Origin: DATMER01 sp031390755
Lineage (GTDB): Bacteria > Acidobacteriota > Thermoanaerobaculia > Multivoradales > UBA5704
Direction of reading: 5' to 3'
DNA length: 64,000 bases
Assembly: GCA_031390755.1 (NCBI GenBank)
Contig: JANMTS010000035.1
Span: forward strand, 124,001 to 188,000
The translations under genes and the position numbers were made by a program. Under the pieces are notes generated by a model, which worked only from the letters and a program-made list of their open reading frames with translations, did not search any database and was not told the origin of the DNA. This document shows, piece after piece, positions 33,826 to 41,622 of the stretch; position 1 is the first letter of the stretch; each line of letters begins with the position of its first letter.

Positions 33826-34854
33826 ATGACCCAGCCCGGCCCGACGATGAACGTGATCGCTTGCGCCGACGGCGGCGCGGTCCGCGTCGAGGCGCGCCCG
33901 CGCCCCGTGCCCGGCCCCGGAGAGCTGCTGCTGCGCCTGCGCAGCGCCGGTCTCTGCGGCACCGACCTGTTCAAGCTGCGCTATGCCACGGCGCCCGCGG
34001 GCACGGTCCTGGGCCACGAGGTGGTCGGCACGGTCGAGGCGCTGGGCGAGGGCGTCGTCGGCTTCCTGGCCGGCGACCGGGTCGCGGTCCCCCACCACGT
34101 GGCCTGCGGCACCTGCGCGCTCTGCCGGCGCGGCAGCGAGACGCTCTGCCCCGCCTTCCGCGAGAACCTGCTGGAGCCGGGCGGCTTTTCCGAGTGGGTG
34201 CTGGTGCGGGAGCGGGCCGTCCGCCGCGCCACGTTCGGTCTGCCGCCGCACGTCCCGGACGAGGCCGCCGTGCTCCTGGAGCCCGCCGCGTGCGTGCTGC
34301 GGGGCATCCGCGCCTCCCGCCTGCCGGAGATGCCGGCGCCGGCCTCGGCCGTCATCCTCGGCGGCGGCAGCATGGGGCTGCTCCACCTGCTGGTGATCCG
34401 GGCCGTGGCGCCGTCCGTGCGAGTGGCGCTGGTTGACCCCCTGGAGGAGCGCGGGCGGCTCGCCCGCGCGCTCGGAGCGGTGGAAATCGGCGAGATCTCG
34501 GAGGGCGTCGATACGGTCTTCGACACGGCCGGCGGCACCGCGGCGCTCGGCACGGCGCTCGATTTCGTCCGCCCCGGCGGCACGGTGGTCCTGTTCGCCC
34601 ACGCCGCGGCCGGCGAGCGCGCCGGGTTCGATCTCAATCCGTTCTTCAAGACCGAGGGCAAGCTGATCGCCACCTACTCCAGCGGGCTCGCCGAGCAGCG
34701 CGAGATCCACCGGCTGCTGGTGAGCGGCCGCCTCGATCCGACGCCGCTCGTCAGCCACCGGCTCCCCCTCTCCCGGTTCGAGGAAGGGGTGGAGCTCTCC
34801 CGCGACCGCCGGGCGCTCAAGGTTCTGTTCGCGCCCGACGACGAGACTGGATAG
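33826..34854 (+). CDS. Zinc-dependent MDR dehydrogenase 1 of tandem pair
   Basis: A 342-residue alcohol/threonine-dehydrogenase-like enzyme. Catalytic zinc residues are in GLCGTD and GHEVVG; the structural zinc has the Cys set CGTCALCRRGSETLC. The NAD fold shows ILGGGSMGLLHLLV. Substrate probably a polyol, sugar alcohol or similar. The ATG at 33826 is preferred; a second at 33847 begins the first strand. Only 5 bp separate its stop from the paralogue at 34860, so the two act together, perhaps as partners or on successive intermediates. Confidence 0.9.
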   Translation: MTQPGPTMNVIACADGGAVRVEARPRPVPGPGELLLRLRSAGLCGTDLFKLRYATAPAGTVLGHEVVGTVEALGEGVVGFLAGDRVAVPHHVACGTCALCRRGSETLCPAFRENLLEPGGFSEWVLVRERAVRRATFGLPPHVPDEAAVLLEPAACVLRGIRASRLPEMPAPASAVILGGGSMGLLHLLVIRAVAPSVRVALVDPLEERGRLARALGAVEIGEISEGVDTVFDTAGGTAALGTALDFVRPGGTVVLFAHAAAGERAGFDLNPFFKTEGKLIATYSSGLAEQREIHRLLVSGRLDPTPLVSHRLPLSRFEEGVELSRDRRALKVLFAPDDETG

Positions 34855-34859
34855 TCAAA

Positions 34860-35918
34860 ATGAACGTGCCCCGCCAACAACGGACGGTGTTCCTGCTCGG
34901 CCCCGAGCGGGTGGAGCTGCGCCGCGTGCCCGTCCCGGAGCCCGGCCCCGGCGAGCTGCTGCTGCGCATCGACGCCGCGACCACCTGCGGCACGGACGTG
35001 AAGGTTCTGCGCCGCGGCGGCCATCCCCGCATGCTGCAGGTGCCCGGGCCGTTCGGCCACGAGATGGCGGGCACGGTCGACTCGACGGGAGAGGGATGCC
35101 GCTGGCAGCCGGGCGACCGGGTGGTGGTGGCCAACTCCGCGCCCTGCGGCGCCTGCGAGTGGTGCCTCCAGGGCCGGGAGAACCTCTGCGCGCATCTCCG
35201 GTATCTGAATGGGGCGTTCGCCGAGTATCTGCTCGTGCCGCGCCGCTTCGCCGACGTGAGCACCTACGCGATCCCCGAGGACCTGGCGTCCGAGATCGCG
35301 GCGCTGGCCGAGCCGCTCGCCTGCGTGCTGCACGGCCTGGAGGTCTGCGCGCTGGAGCGGCCGTCCGAGATCGTGGTCTACGGCGGCGGCCCGATCGGCC
35401 TGCTGTTCGTGGACGTGCTCGCGGGCCTGCGGACCGGGCATCACGTGGTGCTCGCCGATCCCAACCCGACGCGCCTGGACGTGGCGCGCCAGCTCGGCGC
35501 GAGCGAGGCGGTTCAGGTGAGCCGCGACGGCGGCGAGGCCCCGCGGCTGCGGAAGCTCGCCCGCGGCGGCGACGGCTTCGACCTCGCGATCGAGGCCACC
35601 GGCTCGCCCGTCGCCTGGGAGGACGCGCTGGCGTCCGCGCGCCCGGGCGGCAGCGTGCTGCTCTTCGGAGGCTGCCGGCCGGGCACCACGATCCCCCTCG
35701 ACACCCACCGCCTGCACTATGGAGAGATCGCGGTGCGCGGCGCCTACCACCACCGTCCGGCCACGTTCCAGCGCGCCCTGGATCTCCTGGCGGGGCTGGC
35801 GGGGGGCGCCCTCCACCCCGAGGCGCTGCTCTCCGCCGAGCGCCCCCTCGAAGAGCTGGAGATCGCGCTGCGCAGCATGATGCGCAAAGAGGCGCTCAAG
35901 GTCGTGATCCGGCCTTAG
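34860..35918 (+). CDS. Zinc-dependent MDR dehydrogenase 2 of tandem pair
   Basis: A 352-residue paralogue of the preceding gene: TTCGTDVKV, GHEMAGTV, structural zinc CGACEWCLQGRENLC, NAD fold VYGGGPIGLLFVDVL, and GSVLLFGGCRPGTTIPL. Related to threonine 3-dehydrogenase and sorbitol dehydrogenases. The duplicated pair suggests two steps of one pathway. It ends just before the palindromic element 35924-36120. Confidence 0.9.
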   Translation: MNVPRQQRTVFLLGPERVELRRVPVPEPGPGELLLRIDAATTCGTDVKVLRRGGHPRMLQVPGPFGHEMAGTVDSTGEGCRWQPGDRVVVANSAPCGACEWCLQGRENLCAHLRYLNGAFAEYLLVPRRFADVSTYAIPEDLASEIAALAEPLACVLHGLEVCALERPSEIVVYGGGPIGLLFVDVLAGLRTGHHVVLADPNPTRLDVARQLGASEAVQVSRDGGEAPRLRKLARGGDGFDLAIEATGSPVAWEDALASARPGGSVLLFGGCRPGTTIPLDTHRLHYGEIAVRGAYHHRPATFQRALDLLAGLAGGALHPEALLSAERPLEELEIALRSMMRKEALKVVIRP

Positions 35919-35923
35919 AGGAA

Positions 35924-36120
35924 AGTGCCTCGCATGGAGTCCTCACCCCCTGGTCCCCTCTCCCGGGGGGAGAGGGGGAACCCCCGCCCTTTGGAATGAG
36001 TCGCTTCCGCCCCCCAAGCTCCAGCTGTCCCGCTCTTGCTTTTGGGTGGTGGCGCCCCCTCTCCGGGGGGGGGGGGGCTGGTAGATGGGAGTGGGGGTCG
36101 GGGGGTGAGGACTCGAAGCC
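35924..36120. repeat. Palindromic MITE-like element, copy 2
   Basis: A diverged copy of 9568-9737: starts GTGCCTCGCATGGAGTCCTCACC, has TGGGTGGTGGCGCCCCCTCTCC in the centre (also in copy 1) and ends GGGGGTCGGGGGGTGAGGACTC. The inverted ends are shorter and imperfect here, and the inside has a run of 14 G. No gene within. Confidence 0.8.
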
Positions 36121-36155
36121 ACAGATGTCCTCTTCCAGACTCCCGTCAACGCGAA

Positions 36156-36180
36156 GCAAGGTCTTTGTAAGGGATGTAAA
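36156..36180 (+). promoter_or_regulatory. Cpx-like box 1, upstream of the kinase gene
   Basis: Contains CTTTGTAAG-G-GATGTAAA, with two GTAA half-sites 9 bp apart, like the GTAAA-N5-GTAAA box of CpxR. The full 25 bp agree at 23 positions with the reverse complement of 38824-38848, before the Spy-like gene. Confidence 0.6.
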
Positions 36181-36210
36181 GTTTCGATCGCGCCCTCCCG
36201 GCCCCCTGCT

Positions 36211-38115
36211 ATGCTCGATCGCGTCATGGCTTTTGGGAAGCGCTCCCGTCTCCTGCCGCCGGCCATCGCCGCCGTTCTCCTGGTTCTTCTCGTCCTCCTG
36301 GCCGCCCTCCAGTACTACTGGATCGGCCGGGTCAGCCGGGCGGAGCACCGGCGGCTGGAGGAGCGCCTCGCCTCGGACGGCGACCGCTTTGCCGAGGACG
36401 TGGACCGGGAGCTGACGCGCGCGTTCCTCTACTTCCACCCCGACTTCGGACAGACCGGCGACGAGGCCGTGCGCCGCTCCGCCGCGCAGCTCGAGCGGTG
36501 GCGCGCGGACGCCCCCTGGCCGGACTTCGTGAAGGATCTGCTGATCGCCCGCCGGTCGGGATCGGGCCCAAACTCGGGATCAAACTCGGGATCAACTGCG
36601 GAGCTGTTCGCCCTCGGCGCCTCCGGTGCCCTCGAAGCCATACCCTGGACCCCCGAGCTGGACGGCATCCGCAAACGTCTCCTGGCCGATCCCGCCGAGT
36701 CGGCCACCCGGCCCGCCTTCCCGTTCCTGGCACCCATCGACACGGGCATTCCGGGGCTCGTCCTGCCGCTCACCTTCTCGCGCCCGGACTCCACGCCGGC
36801 GAGCCCTGTCCTCCTCGTGGTGCGTCTGAACACGGCGGCGCTGGCGAACGAGATCCTGCCGGAGCTGACCCGCCGCCATTTCGGCGGCCGGCACGGAAGC
36901 GAGTATGCGGTCGCGGTTCTCGACACCGAGGGCAAGCCGATCTTCCAGTCCGACACCGCCGTTCCCCTGGAAGCGTTCCGCAAGGCCGACCTCCGGCTCG
37001 ACGTGCTGCGGCTGCGCCCCTTCCATGAGCTGCGCAGCCTCTGGATGCACCGCCAGGACGATCCCGATGAGAGTCCGGGCACAGGCCCAGGAGACACCTC
37101 AGACCTGTTGCACCGGCACTTCCGGCAGCCGCCGTCCGAGCCCCGCTCCGGCTTCCGCGTCCTGATGCCCGGTCCGGACGAGGCACGCCGCACTGCGTCC
37201 TGGACGCTGGTCGCCCATCACCGCCGGGGCTCCCTGGAGGCCGCGGTGGCGCGCGTGCGGTTCCACAACCTCGGGATGAGCCTCTGCATCCTCGCCCTCA
37301 TGGCCGTGACCTCGGGGCTGATGGTGGTGACCACGCACCGGGCGCAACGCCTGGCCCGGCAGCAGATGGAGTTCGTGGCCGGCGTGACCCACGAGCTGCA
37401 CACGCCGCTGACCGCCATCCGGTCCGCGGGCCAGAACCTCGCGGACGGCGTGGTCGCGGACCCGCAGCAGGTGAAGCGCTACGGCGCCCTCGTCGAGCGC
37501 GAAGGGCGCCGGCTGTCGGACATGGTGGCGCAGGCGCTGGAGCTGGCCGGCATCCAGTCCGGCCGCCGGGTCTACCATCCGCGGCCCGAGGAGGTCGCCC
37601 GTCTGATCGACGGCGCGCTGGAGGACTGCCGGCCGCTCGTCGAGGAGAGCGGGACGGTCGTGACGCTCGACGTCCCGGCCGGGCTCCCGCCCGTGCTCGC
37701 CGACGGCGAGGCTCTGCGGCGCGCGCTGCGCAACCTGATCGAGAACGCCGTGCGCCACGGAAAGCCTGCGAGCGGCGAGAATCGGGTCGGTATTCAGGTA
37801 CGTACGCAGGTACGTACGCAGGTACGTACGCAGGTACGTACGCAGGCGCGGACGGCAGACAGCGGGAACGTCGAGATCACGGTCTCCGACCACGGCTCGG
37901 GCATCCGCCGCGAGGATCTCCCGCACCTGTTCGAGCCGTTCTTCCGGGGGCGCGAGGCCGCGGTCAACGGCATCACCGGCAGCGGCGTCGGCCTGAGCCT
38001 CGTGCGCCACGTGGCCGAGGCGCTCGGCGGAAAGGTGACGGTCGCGACCGGCCCCGAGGGGAGCGCGTTCACGATCTCCCTGCCTGTGGCTTCACCGGAG
38101 ACGCGAGACGCATGA
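36211..38115 (+). CDS. Sensor histidine kinase (Cpx-like module)
   Basis: A 634-residue membrane kinase. First span about 16-35, a periplasmic sensor of about 300 residues, second span near 350-370 (LGMSLCILALMAVTSGLMVV), HisKA with GVTHELHTPLTAIRSAGQNL, and HATPase with LRNLIENAVRHG (N box), DHGSGI (G1), LFEPFFRG (F) and GSGVGLSLV (G2). A four-fold VRTQ repeat sits between N and G1. Coupled to the regulator gene by ATGA overlap. Two ATGs, 36211 and 36226, are possible starts. Confidence 0.9.
   Translation: MLDRVMAFGKRSRLLPPAIAAVLLVLLVLLAALQYYWIGRVSRAEHRRLEERLASDGDRFAEDVDRELTRAFLYFHPDFGQTGDEAVRRSAAQLERWRADAPWPDFVKDLLIARRSGSGPNSGSNSGSTAELFALGASGALEAIPWTPELDGIRKRLLADPAESATRPAFPFLAPIDTGIPGLVLPLTFSRPDSTPASPVLLVVRLNTAALANEILPELTRRHFGGRHGSEYAVAVLDTEGKPIFQSDTAVPLEAFRKADLRLDVLRLRPFHELRSLWMHRQDDPDESPGTGPGDTSDLLHRHFRQPPSEPRSGFRVLMPGPDEARRTASWTLVAHHRRGSLEAAVARVRFHNLGMSLCILALMAVTSGLMVVTTHRAQRLARQQMEFVAGVTHELHTPLTAIRSAGQNLADGVVADPQQVKRYGALVEREGRRLSDMVAQALELAGIQSGRRVYHPRPEEVARLIDGALEDCRPLVEESGTVVTLDVPAGLPPVLADGEALRRALRNLIENAVRHGKPASGENRVGIQVRTQVRTQVRTQVRTQARTADSGNVEITVSDHGSGIRREDLPHLFEPFFRGREAAVNGITGSGVGLSLVRHVAEALGGKVTVATGPEGSAFTISLPVASPETRDA
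37798..37845 (+). repeat. 12-bp tandem repeat (GTACGTACGCAG)x4 inside the kinase HATPase domain
   Basis: Four perfect units encode VRTQ four times in the loop between the N box and G1 box. Identical units imply recent expansion; each change adds or removes four residues in frame, right beside the ATP site. Confidence 0.95.
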
Positions 38116-38801
38116 CCGGCTCCCGCCGCATCCTTCTCGTCGAAGACGAGCCGAGCCTCGTCCTCACCCTCTCCGACCGGCTGCTCAGCGAGGGCTACCG
38201 GGTCGAGACGGCCATGGACGGCAACACCGCCCTGGCGAAGGCCCTGGCCGAGCCGTTCGACCTCGTCCTGCTCGACATCCTGCTGCCCGGCCGCGACGGT
38301 CTGGAAGTCTGCCGCGAGCTGCGGTCCCACGGCTCCCAGGTGCCCGTCCTCATGCTCACGGCGCGCGGCCAGGTCGTGGACCGGGTCGTCGGCCTCAAGC
38401 TGGGCGCGGACGACTATCTGACCAAGCCGTTCGAGATGATCGAGCTGCTGGCCCGGATCGAGGCCCTGCTCCGCCGCTCGCACGCGCCGATGACCCCCAG
38501 CGGCACCTACGACTTCGGCGCCGTGCGGGTGGACTTCCGCCGCGCCGAGGTCTACCGCGACGGCACCGCGGTGCCGCTCTCGGCGCTGGAGTTCAAGCTC
38601 CTCGCCTACTTCATCGAGAACCGCGGCGCGCTGCTGACCCGCGACGAGCTGCTGGACAAGGTCTGGGGCTACGACGCCATGCCGGTGACGCGCACGGTCG
38701 ACGTCCACGTGGGCTCGCTGCGCCAGAAGCTGGAGCGCAATCCGTCGCATCCCGAGCACATCCTGACGGTCCACCGGCGCGGTTATCGCTTTGCCGGCTG
38801 A
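38112..38801 (+). CDS. OmpR-family response regulator
   Basis: 229 residues: receiver with LLVEDEPS, phospho-acceptor Asp in LVLLDILLPG, Thr in MLTARG and Lys in YLTKPF; winged-helix DNA-binding domain with ALEFKLLAYFIENRGALLTRDELLDKVWG and TVDVHVGSLRQKLE. Partner of the kinase at 36211, overlapping by 4 bp. Likely acts on the boxes at 36156 and 38824. Confidence 0.95.
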   Translation: MTGSRRILLVEDEPSLVLTLSDRLLSEGYRVETAMDGNTALAKALAEPFDLVLLDILLPGRDGLEVCRELRSHGSQVPVLMLTARGQVVDRVVGLKLGADDYLTKPFEMIELLARIEALLRRSHAPMTPSGTYDFGAVRVDFRRAEVYRDGTAVPLSALEFKLLAYFIENRGALLTRDELLDKVWGYDAMPVTRTVDVHVGSLRQKLERNPSHPEHILTVHRRGYRFAG

Positions 38802-38823
38802 CGCGCGCTTTGCCGGCCGAGCG

Positions 38824-38848
38824 TTTACATCTCTTACAAAGAACTTGC
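38824..38848 (-). promoter_or_regulatory. Cpx-like box 2, upstream of the Spy-like gene
   Basis: On the minus strand reads CTTTGTAAGAGATGTAAA within a 25-bp match (23 of 25) to box 1. It lies about 120 bp before the Spy-like start, just after the regulator stop, in the opposite orientation to box 1. Confidence 0.6.
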
Positions 38849-38967
38849 GTGGTCTTGAGGACTGGGAGGGGCCGCCGGCTCTATTCTGATCCCGATGACA
38901 CGCCCCGCCTGAAGCGGGGCTCACGACAAGAACCATCAAGACAAGAACCATCAAGGAGACTACCGAC

Positions 38968-39441
38968 ATGAGAAAGACCACACTGACCCTCGCCCTCGTC
39001 CTGGGTATCGGCAGCCTTGCCACGGTTGGCGGAGTCGCCCTCGCCAGGGGCGGCGACGGCCACGGCTTCCACCGCATGATGAGTCACCACGACGGCGGCC
39101 GCGCCGCGGGCGGCTTCATCGCCTCGGAGCTCGGCCTCACGGCGGAGCAGAAGGAAGCGGCCAAGAAGATCCACGAGGAGGCCTTCGAGAAGGGGGGGCC
39201 GCTGATGGAGCAGCACCGCACGGAGATGGAGGCGATCGACGCCCTGCTGGACGAGGGCACCGCGACCGCCGAGGAGATCGGCACCCGGGTGATCGCCGCG
39301 CATGCGACGAAGCAGCAGCTCGAGGCGGTGCACGACGCGGCGATGGAGCAGTTCACGGCGCTGCTGACGGCGGAGCAGAAGGAGAAGTTTGAGGCGATGG
39401 GGACCGATCGTCCGATGATGCGGATGATGATGCATCACTGA
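38968..39441 (+). CDS. LTXXQ (Spy/CpxP)-like periplasmic protein
   Basis: 157 residues: signal peptide (LTLALVLGIGSLATVGGVALA), His-rich start, then two LTAEQK motifs (GLTAEQKEAAKK and LLTAEQKEKFEA) within a helical cradle fold, and a Met/His-rich end (MMRMMMHH). The layout is that of CpxP/Spy envelope chaperones; the Met/His content hints at copper or other metal binding. Lies after a two-component pair with a shared upstream box, as for CpxP-CpxAR. Confidence 0.88.
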   Translation: MRKTTLTLALVLGIGSLATVGGVALARGGDGHGFHRMMSHHDGGRAAGGFIASELGLTAEQKEAAKKIHEEAFEKGGPLMEQHRTEMEAIDALLDEGTATAEEIGTRVIAAHATKQQLEAVHDAAMEQFTALLTAEQKEKFEAMGTDRPMMRMMMHH

Positions 39442-39480
39442 TTGATCCCATCCCGATTGATCCCATTCTCCCCTCCCCGA

Positions 39481-39507
39481 CCCTCCCCTCGCGCGGCGAG
39501 GGGAGGG
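39481..39507. terminator. Hairpin after the Spy-like gene
   Basis: CCCTCCCCTCG and CGAGGGGAGGG form a perfect 11-bp stem with a 5-base loop, 40 bp beyond the stop and before the convergent NrfA end. No T-run. A second palindrome, GCCGGCT-TCC-AGCCGGC, lies at 39578-39594 and belongs to a common intergenic palindrome type. Confidence 0.55.
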
Positions 39508-39616
39508 CGCCGCCGCCCGGGAAGAGGCGAGCATCAGGCCGTGCGGCGATCCTCCCCCTTCGTTTTTCGCTGGGAGCGCCGGCTTCCAGCCGGCACGGTC
39601 CGGTCGGCTCTCGCCT

Positions 39617-41029
39617 TCAGGGTGCCTGCGCGCCGAGGGTCATGCCCGACAGCGTCGCCTGCCCCCTGCGGGAGAAGTCGATCGACTCGCCCAGGATGCG
39701 CAAGGCCTCTCCCGGAGCGTGGAAGCCCATTGAATTCTCCGCCTCGATGAAGTCCAGATAGAACTGCGCCTTCCGCTGGAAATCCCGGGCCTGGTCCAGC
39801 CGGTCCGCAGCCATCCCCCCGGTCTGAGCCCTCTTGATGTCGTCGATGAGGGCGATCAACGCATCCATGGCCAGCCCGCGCATGCGGAACGTGCGTTCCT
39901 GGATCGTCTCGATGCGGGCTTTCAGCTCCGCCTCGGGCCACTTGTGGCAGGTCTGGCAGGCGTTGTTGATGTTGAGGGTGGGGCTCCGCACATGGTGGTC
40001 GCTGATCTTGAGCGCCCCCACGCGCGTGTAGGGCATGTGGCAGTCCGCGCAGGCGACGCCGGAACGGGCATGAATGCCCTGGTTCCACATCTCGAACTCG
40101 GGGTGCTGCGCCTTGAGAACCGGCGCGCCGCTCTCCTTGTGCTGCCAGTCCTTGAACCCCTGCTCGTCGTAATAGGCAAGGATGTTCTCGACCTTGAGGC
40201 CGTTGCCCCAGGGATAGACGAGCCGCTTCTCCTCTCCCTTGAAGTAGTACTCGACATGGCACTGGCCGCACACGAACGCCCGCATCTCCTGGCGGGTGGC
40301 GTCCCGGTTCACGTCGTAGTCCGTGACGCCCTGCGAGGCCTTGAGCGCCTTGATCCCTTCGAGGAACCCGGGCCGCGTCACCCGCAGCTGCATCGTCTCC
40401 GGGTCGTGGCAGTCGATGCAGGACACTGGATGCTGAACCAGCTTGCGGGCCTCCTGGAACGTCTTGTGGTTCATCGCCTCGAAGCCCTTGATGAGGTCGC
40501 CGCCGCCGAGCTTCTTGTAGGGGACGTAGACGGAGCCGTGACAGTGGATGCAGGTGCCCGGCTGCTGTTTCACAATCTGGCGCTCGGTCAACGTCTGGTC
40601 GTCCAGCATGTAGGCATGACCGCGCTCCTCGCGGAAGTCCACGGCGAAGGCGTAGCCGGCCCACATCCTCTTCAGCCGGGGATCTTCCTCCAGCCGCGAC
40701 TGCGCCACGATCGACCGCGGATCGGCGTCGGTGGGCGTGCGGGGGACGGCTTCGCTGCCGCCGAAACGGGTGCGGACCTGGTCCACGGTCCTCTTGTAGC
40801 CGTCGTACTGGAGGGGAAAATTCTTGCCCCAGACGGCGGGATCGGTCGTCTCGTCGTCGATCTCCACAACCCGGTAGAAGGGATTGCGGGCCTCCTGCTT
40901 GTGCTCGAAGATGTTGACCAGGAGCGCGGTCAGCCCGGCGGCCACGAGCGCGGCGATGGCGGCGGTCGTCAGGATCAGGCCCCAGCCCCGGCGGGGCGCA
41001 CGATCCTGGGTTGGGCGGCTGCTGTTCAT
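39617..41029 (-). CDS. nrfA: Ammonia-forming cytochrome c nitrite reductase NrfA (CXXCH variant)
   Basis: A 470-residue pentaheme enzyme that reduces nitrite to ammonium in the periplasm. Signal anchor about 17-40. Five heme sites: CIHCH (160-164), CIDCH (204-208), CGQCHVEYYF, GVACADCHMP and ACQTCHKW. RGHAY supplies the active-site Arg, the Tyr is in VEYYF, and a His is in GIHARSG. The first, catalytic heme is normally CXXCK; here it is CIHCH, as in the known CXXCH-type NrfA enzymes. The ATG at 41029 follows AAGGAG; the upstream extension is not used. Cotranscribed with nrfH, 26 bp apart. Confidence 0.92.
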   Translation of the reverse strand: MNSSRPTQDRAPRRGWGLILTTAAIAALVAAGLTALLVNIFEHKQEARNPFYRVVEIDDETTDPAVWGKNFPLQYDGYKRTVDQVRTRFGGSEAVPRTPTDADPRSIVAQSRLEEDPRLKRMWAGYAFAVDFREERGHAYMLDDQTLTERQIVKQQPGTCIHCHGSVYVPYKKLGGGDLIKGFEAMNHKTFQEARKLVQHPVSCIDCHDPETMQLRVTRPGFLEGIKALKASQGVTDYDVNRDATRQEMRAFVCGQCHVEYYFKGEEKRLVYPWGNGLKVENILAYYDEQGFKDWQHKESGAPVLKAQHPEFEMWNQGIHARSGVACADCHMPYTRVGALKISDHHVRSPTLNINNACQTCHKWPEAELKARIETIQERTFRMRGLAMDALIALIDDIKRAQTGGMAADRLDQARDFQRKAQFYLDFIEAENSMGFHAPGEALRILGESIDFSRRGQATLSGMTLGAQAP

Positions 41030-41055
41030 GTCGTTCACGTCTCCTTCAGCGGTCC

Positions 41056-41505
41056 TCAAGGATGTCCGACGTCCGAATGGCAGCGCAGGCAGGACATCTC
41101 CTGGCCCGGCCGGTGTGCGCCCTCGATCGACACGGTCAGCTCTTCGTGGCATTTGCGGCAGGCCTGCTCCGTCACCTCCCGGTTGCGGCCGGTGATCAGG
41201 ATCGGCTCATGGAAGTTGCCGCTCGTGAAGGCATACGAGTGATTCCACCCGTTGAGCGCCTTCGTGAAGTACTTCGGAATCAGCCCCGGCGGCGTGTGGC
41301 AGTCGTTGCAGACGGCCACCGAGCGGTGGGACGAGACGAGCCATCCGTCATACTGCGGCTGCATGACGTGGCAGTTCGCGCAGGCCGCAGGATCGTTCGT
41401 CAGATAGGAGGAGCCCTTCGCATAGACGAAGGTGAAGCCTCCGACTCCTGCGGCAACCCCCAGAAGGGCGCCAGCCACTGCCAGTGCAATCCCTTTGTTG
41501 CCCAT
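41056..41505 (-). CDS. nrfH: NrfH, NapC/NirT-type tetraheme quinol dehydrogenase
   Basis: 149 residues with one N-terminal anchor (IALAVAGALLGVAAGVGGFTFVY) and four heme motifs: CANCHVM, CNDCHTP, CRKCHEEL and CLRCHSD. Passes electrons from menaquinol to NrfA. First gene of the pair, divergent from the receiver-LpxC gene with about 117 bp between. Confidence 0.93.
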   Translation of the reverse strand: MGNKGIALAVAGALLGVAAGVGGFTFVYAKGSSYLTNDPAACANCHVMQPQYDGWLVSSHRSVAVCNDCHTPPGLIPKYFTKALNGWNHSYAFTSGNFHEPILITGRNREVTEQACRKCHEELTVSIEGAHRPGQEMSCLRCHSDVGHP

Positions 41506-41622
41506 GGTCTCCCCCGGAGAGTCGCCCGAGCCATCCTAGCACTCATGGATTCCAAAGTGGTTCCGAGCGCCCCTCGGGCGCTTCCTCAACCTCAATCCCA
41601 CCCCTGTGTTAGGTTAATCCCC

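Noticed and set aside
33781..34758. N-terminal extension of the PilZ protein
   Set aside because: Lies opposite the first Zn-dehydrogenase; the PilZ domain begins right after the ATG at 33780.
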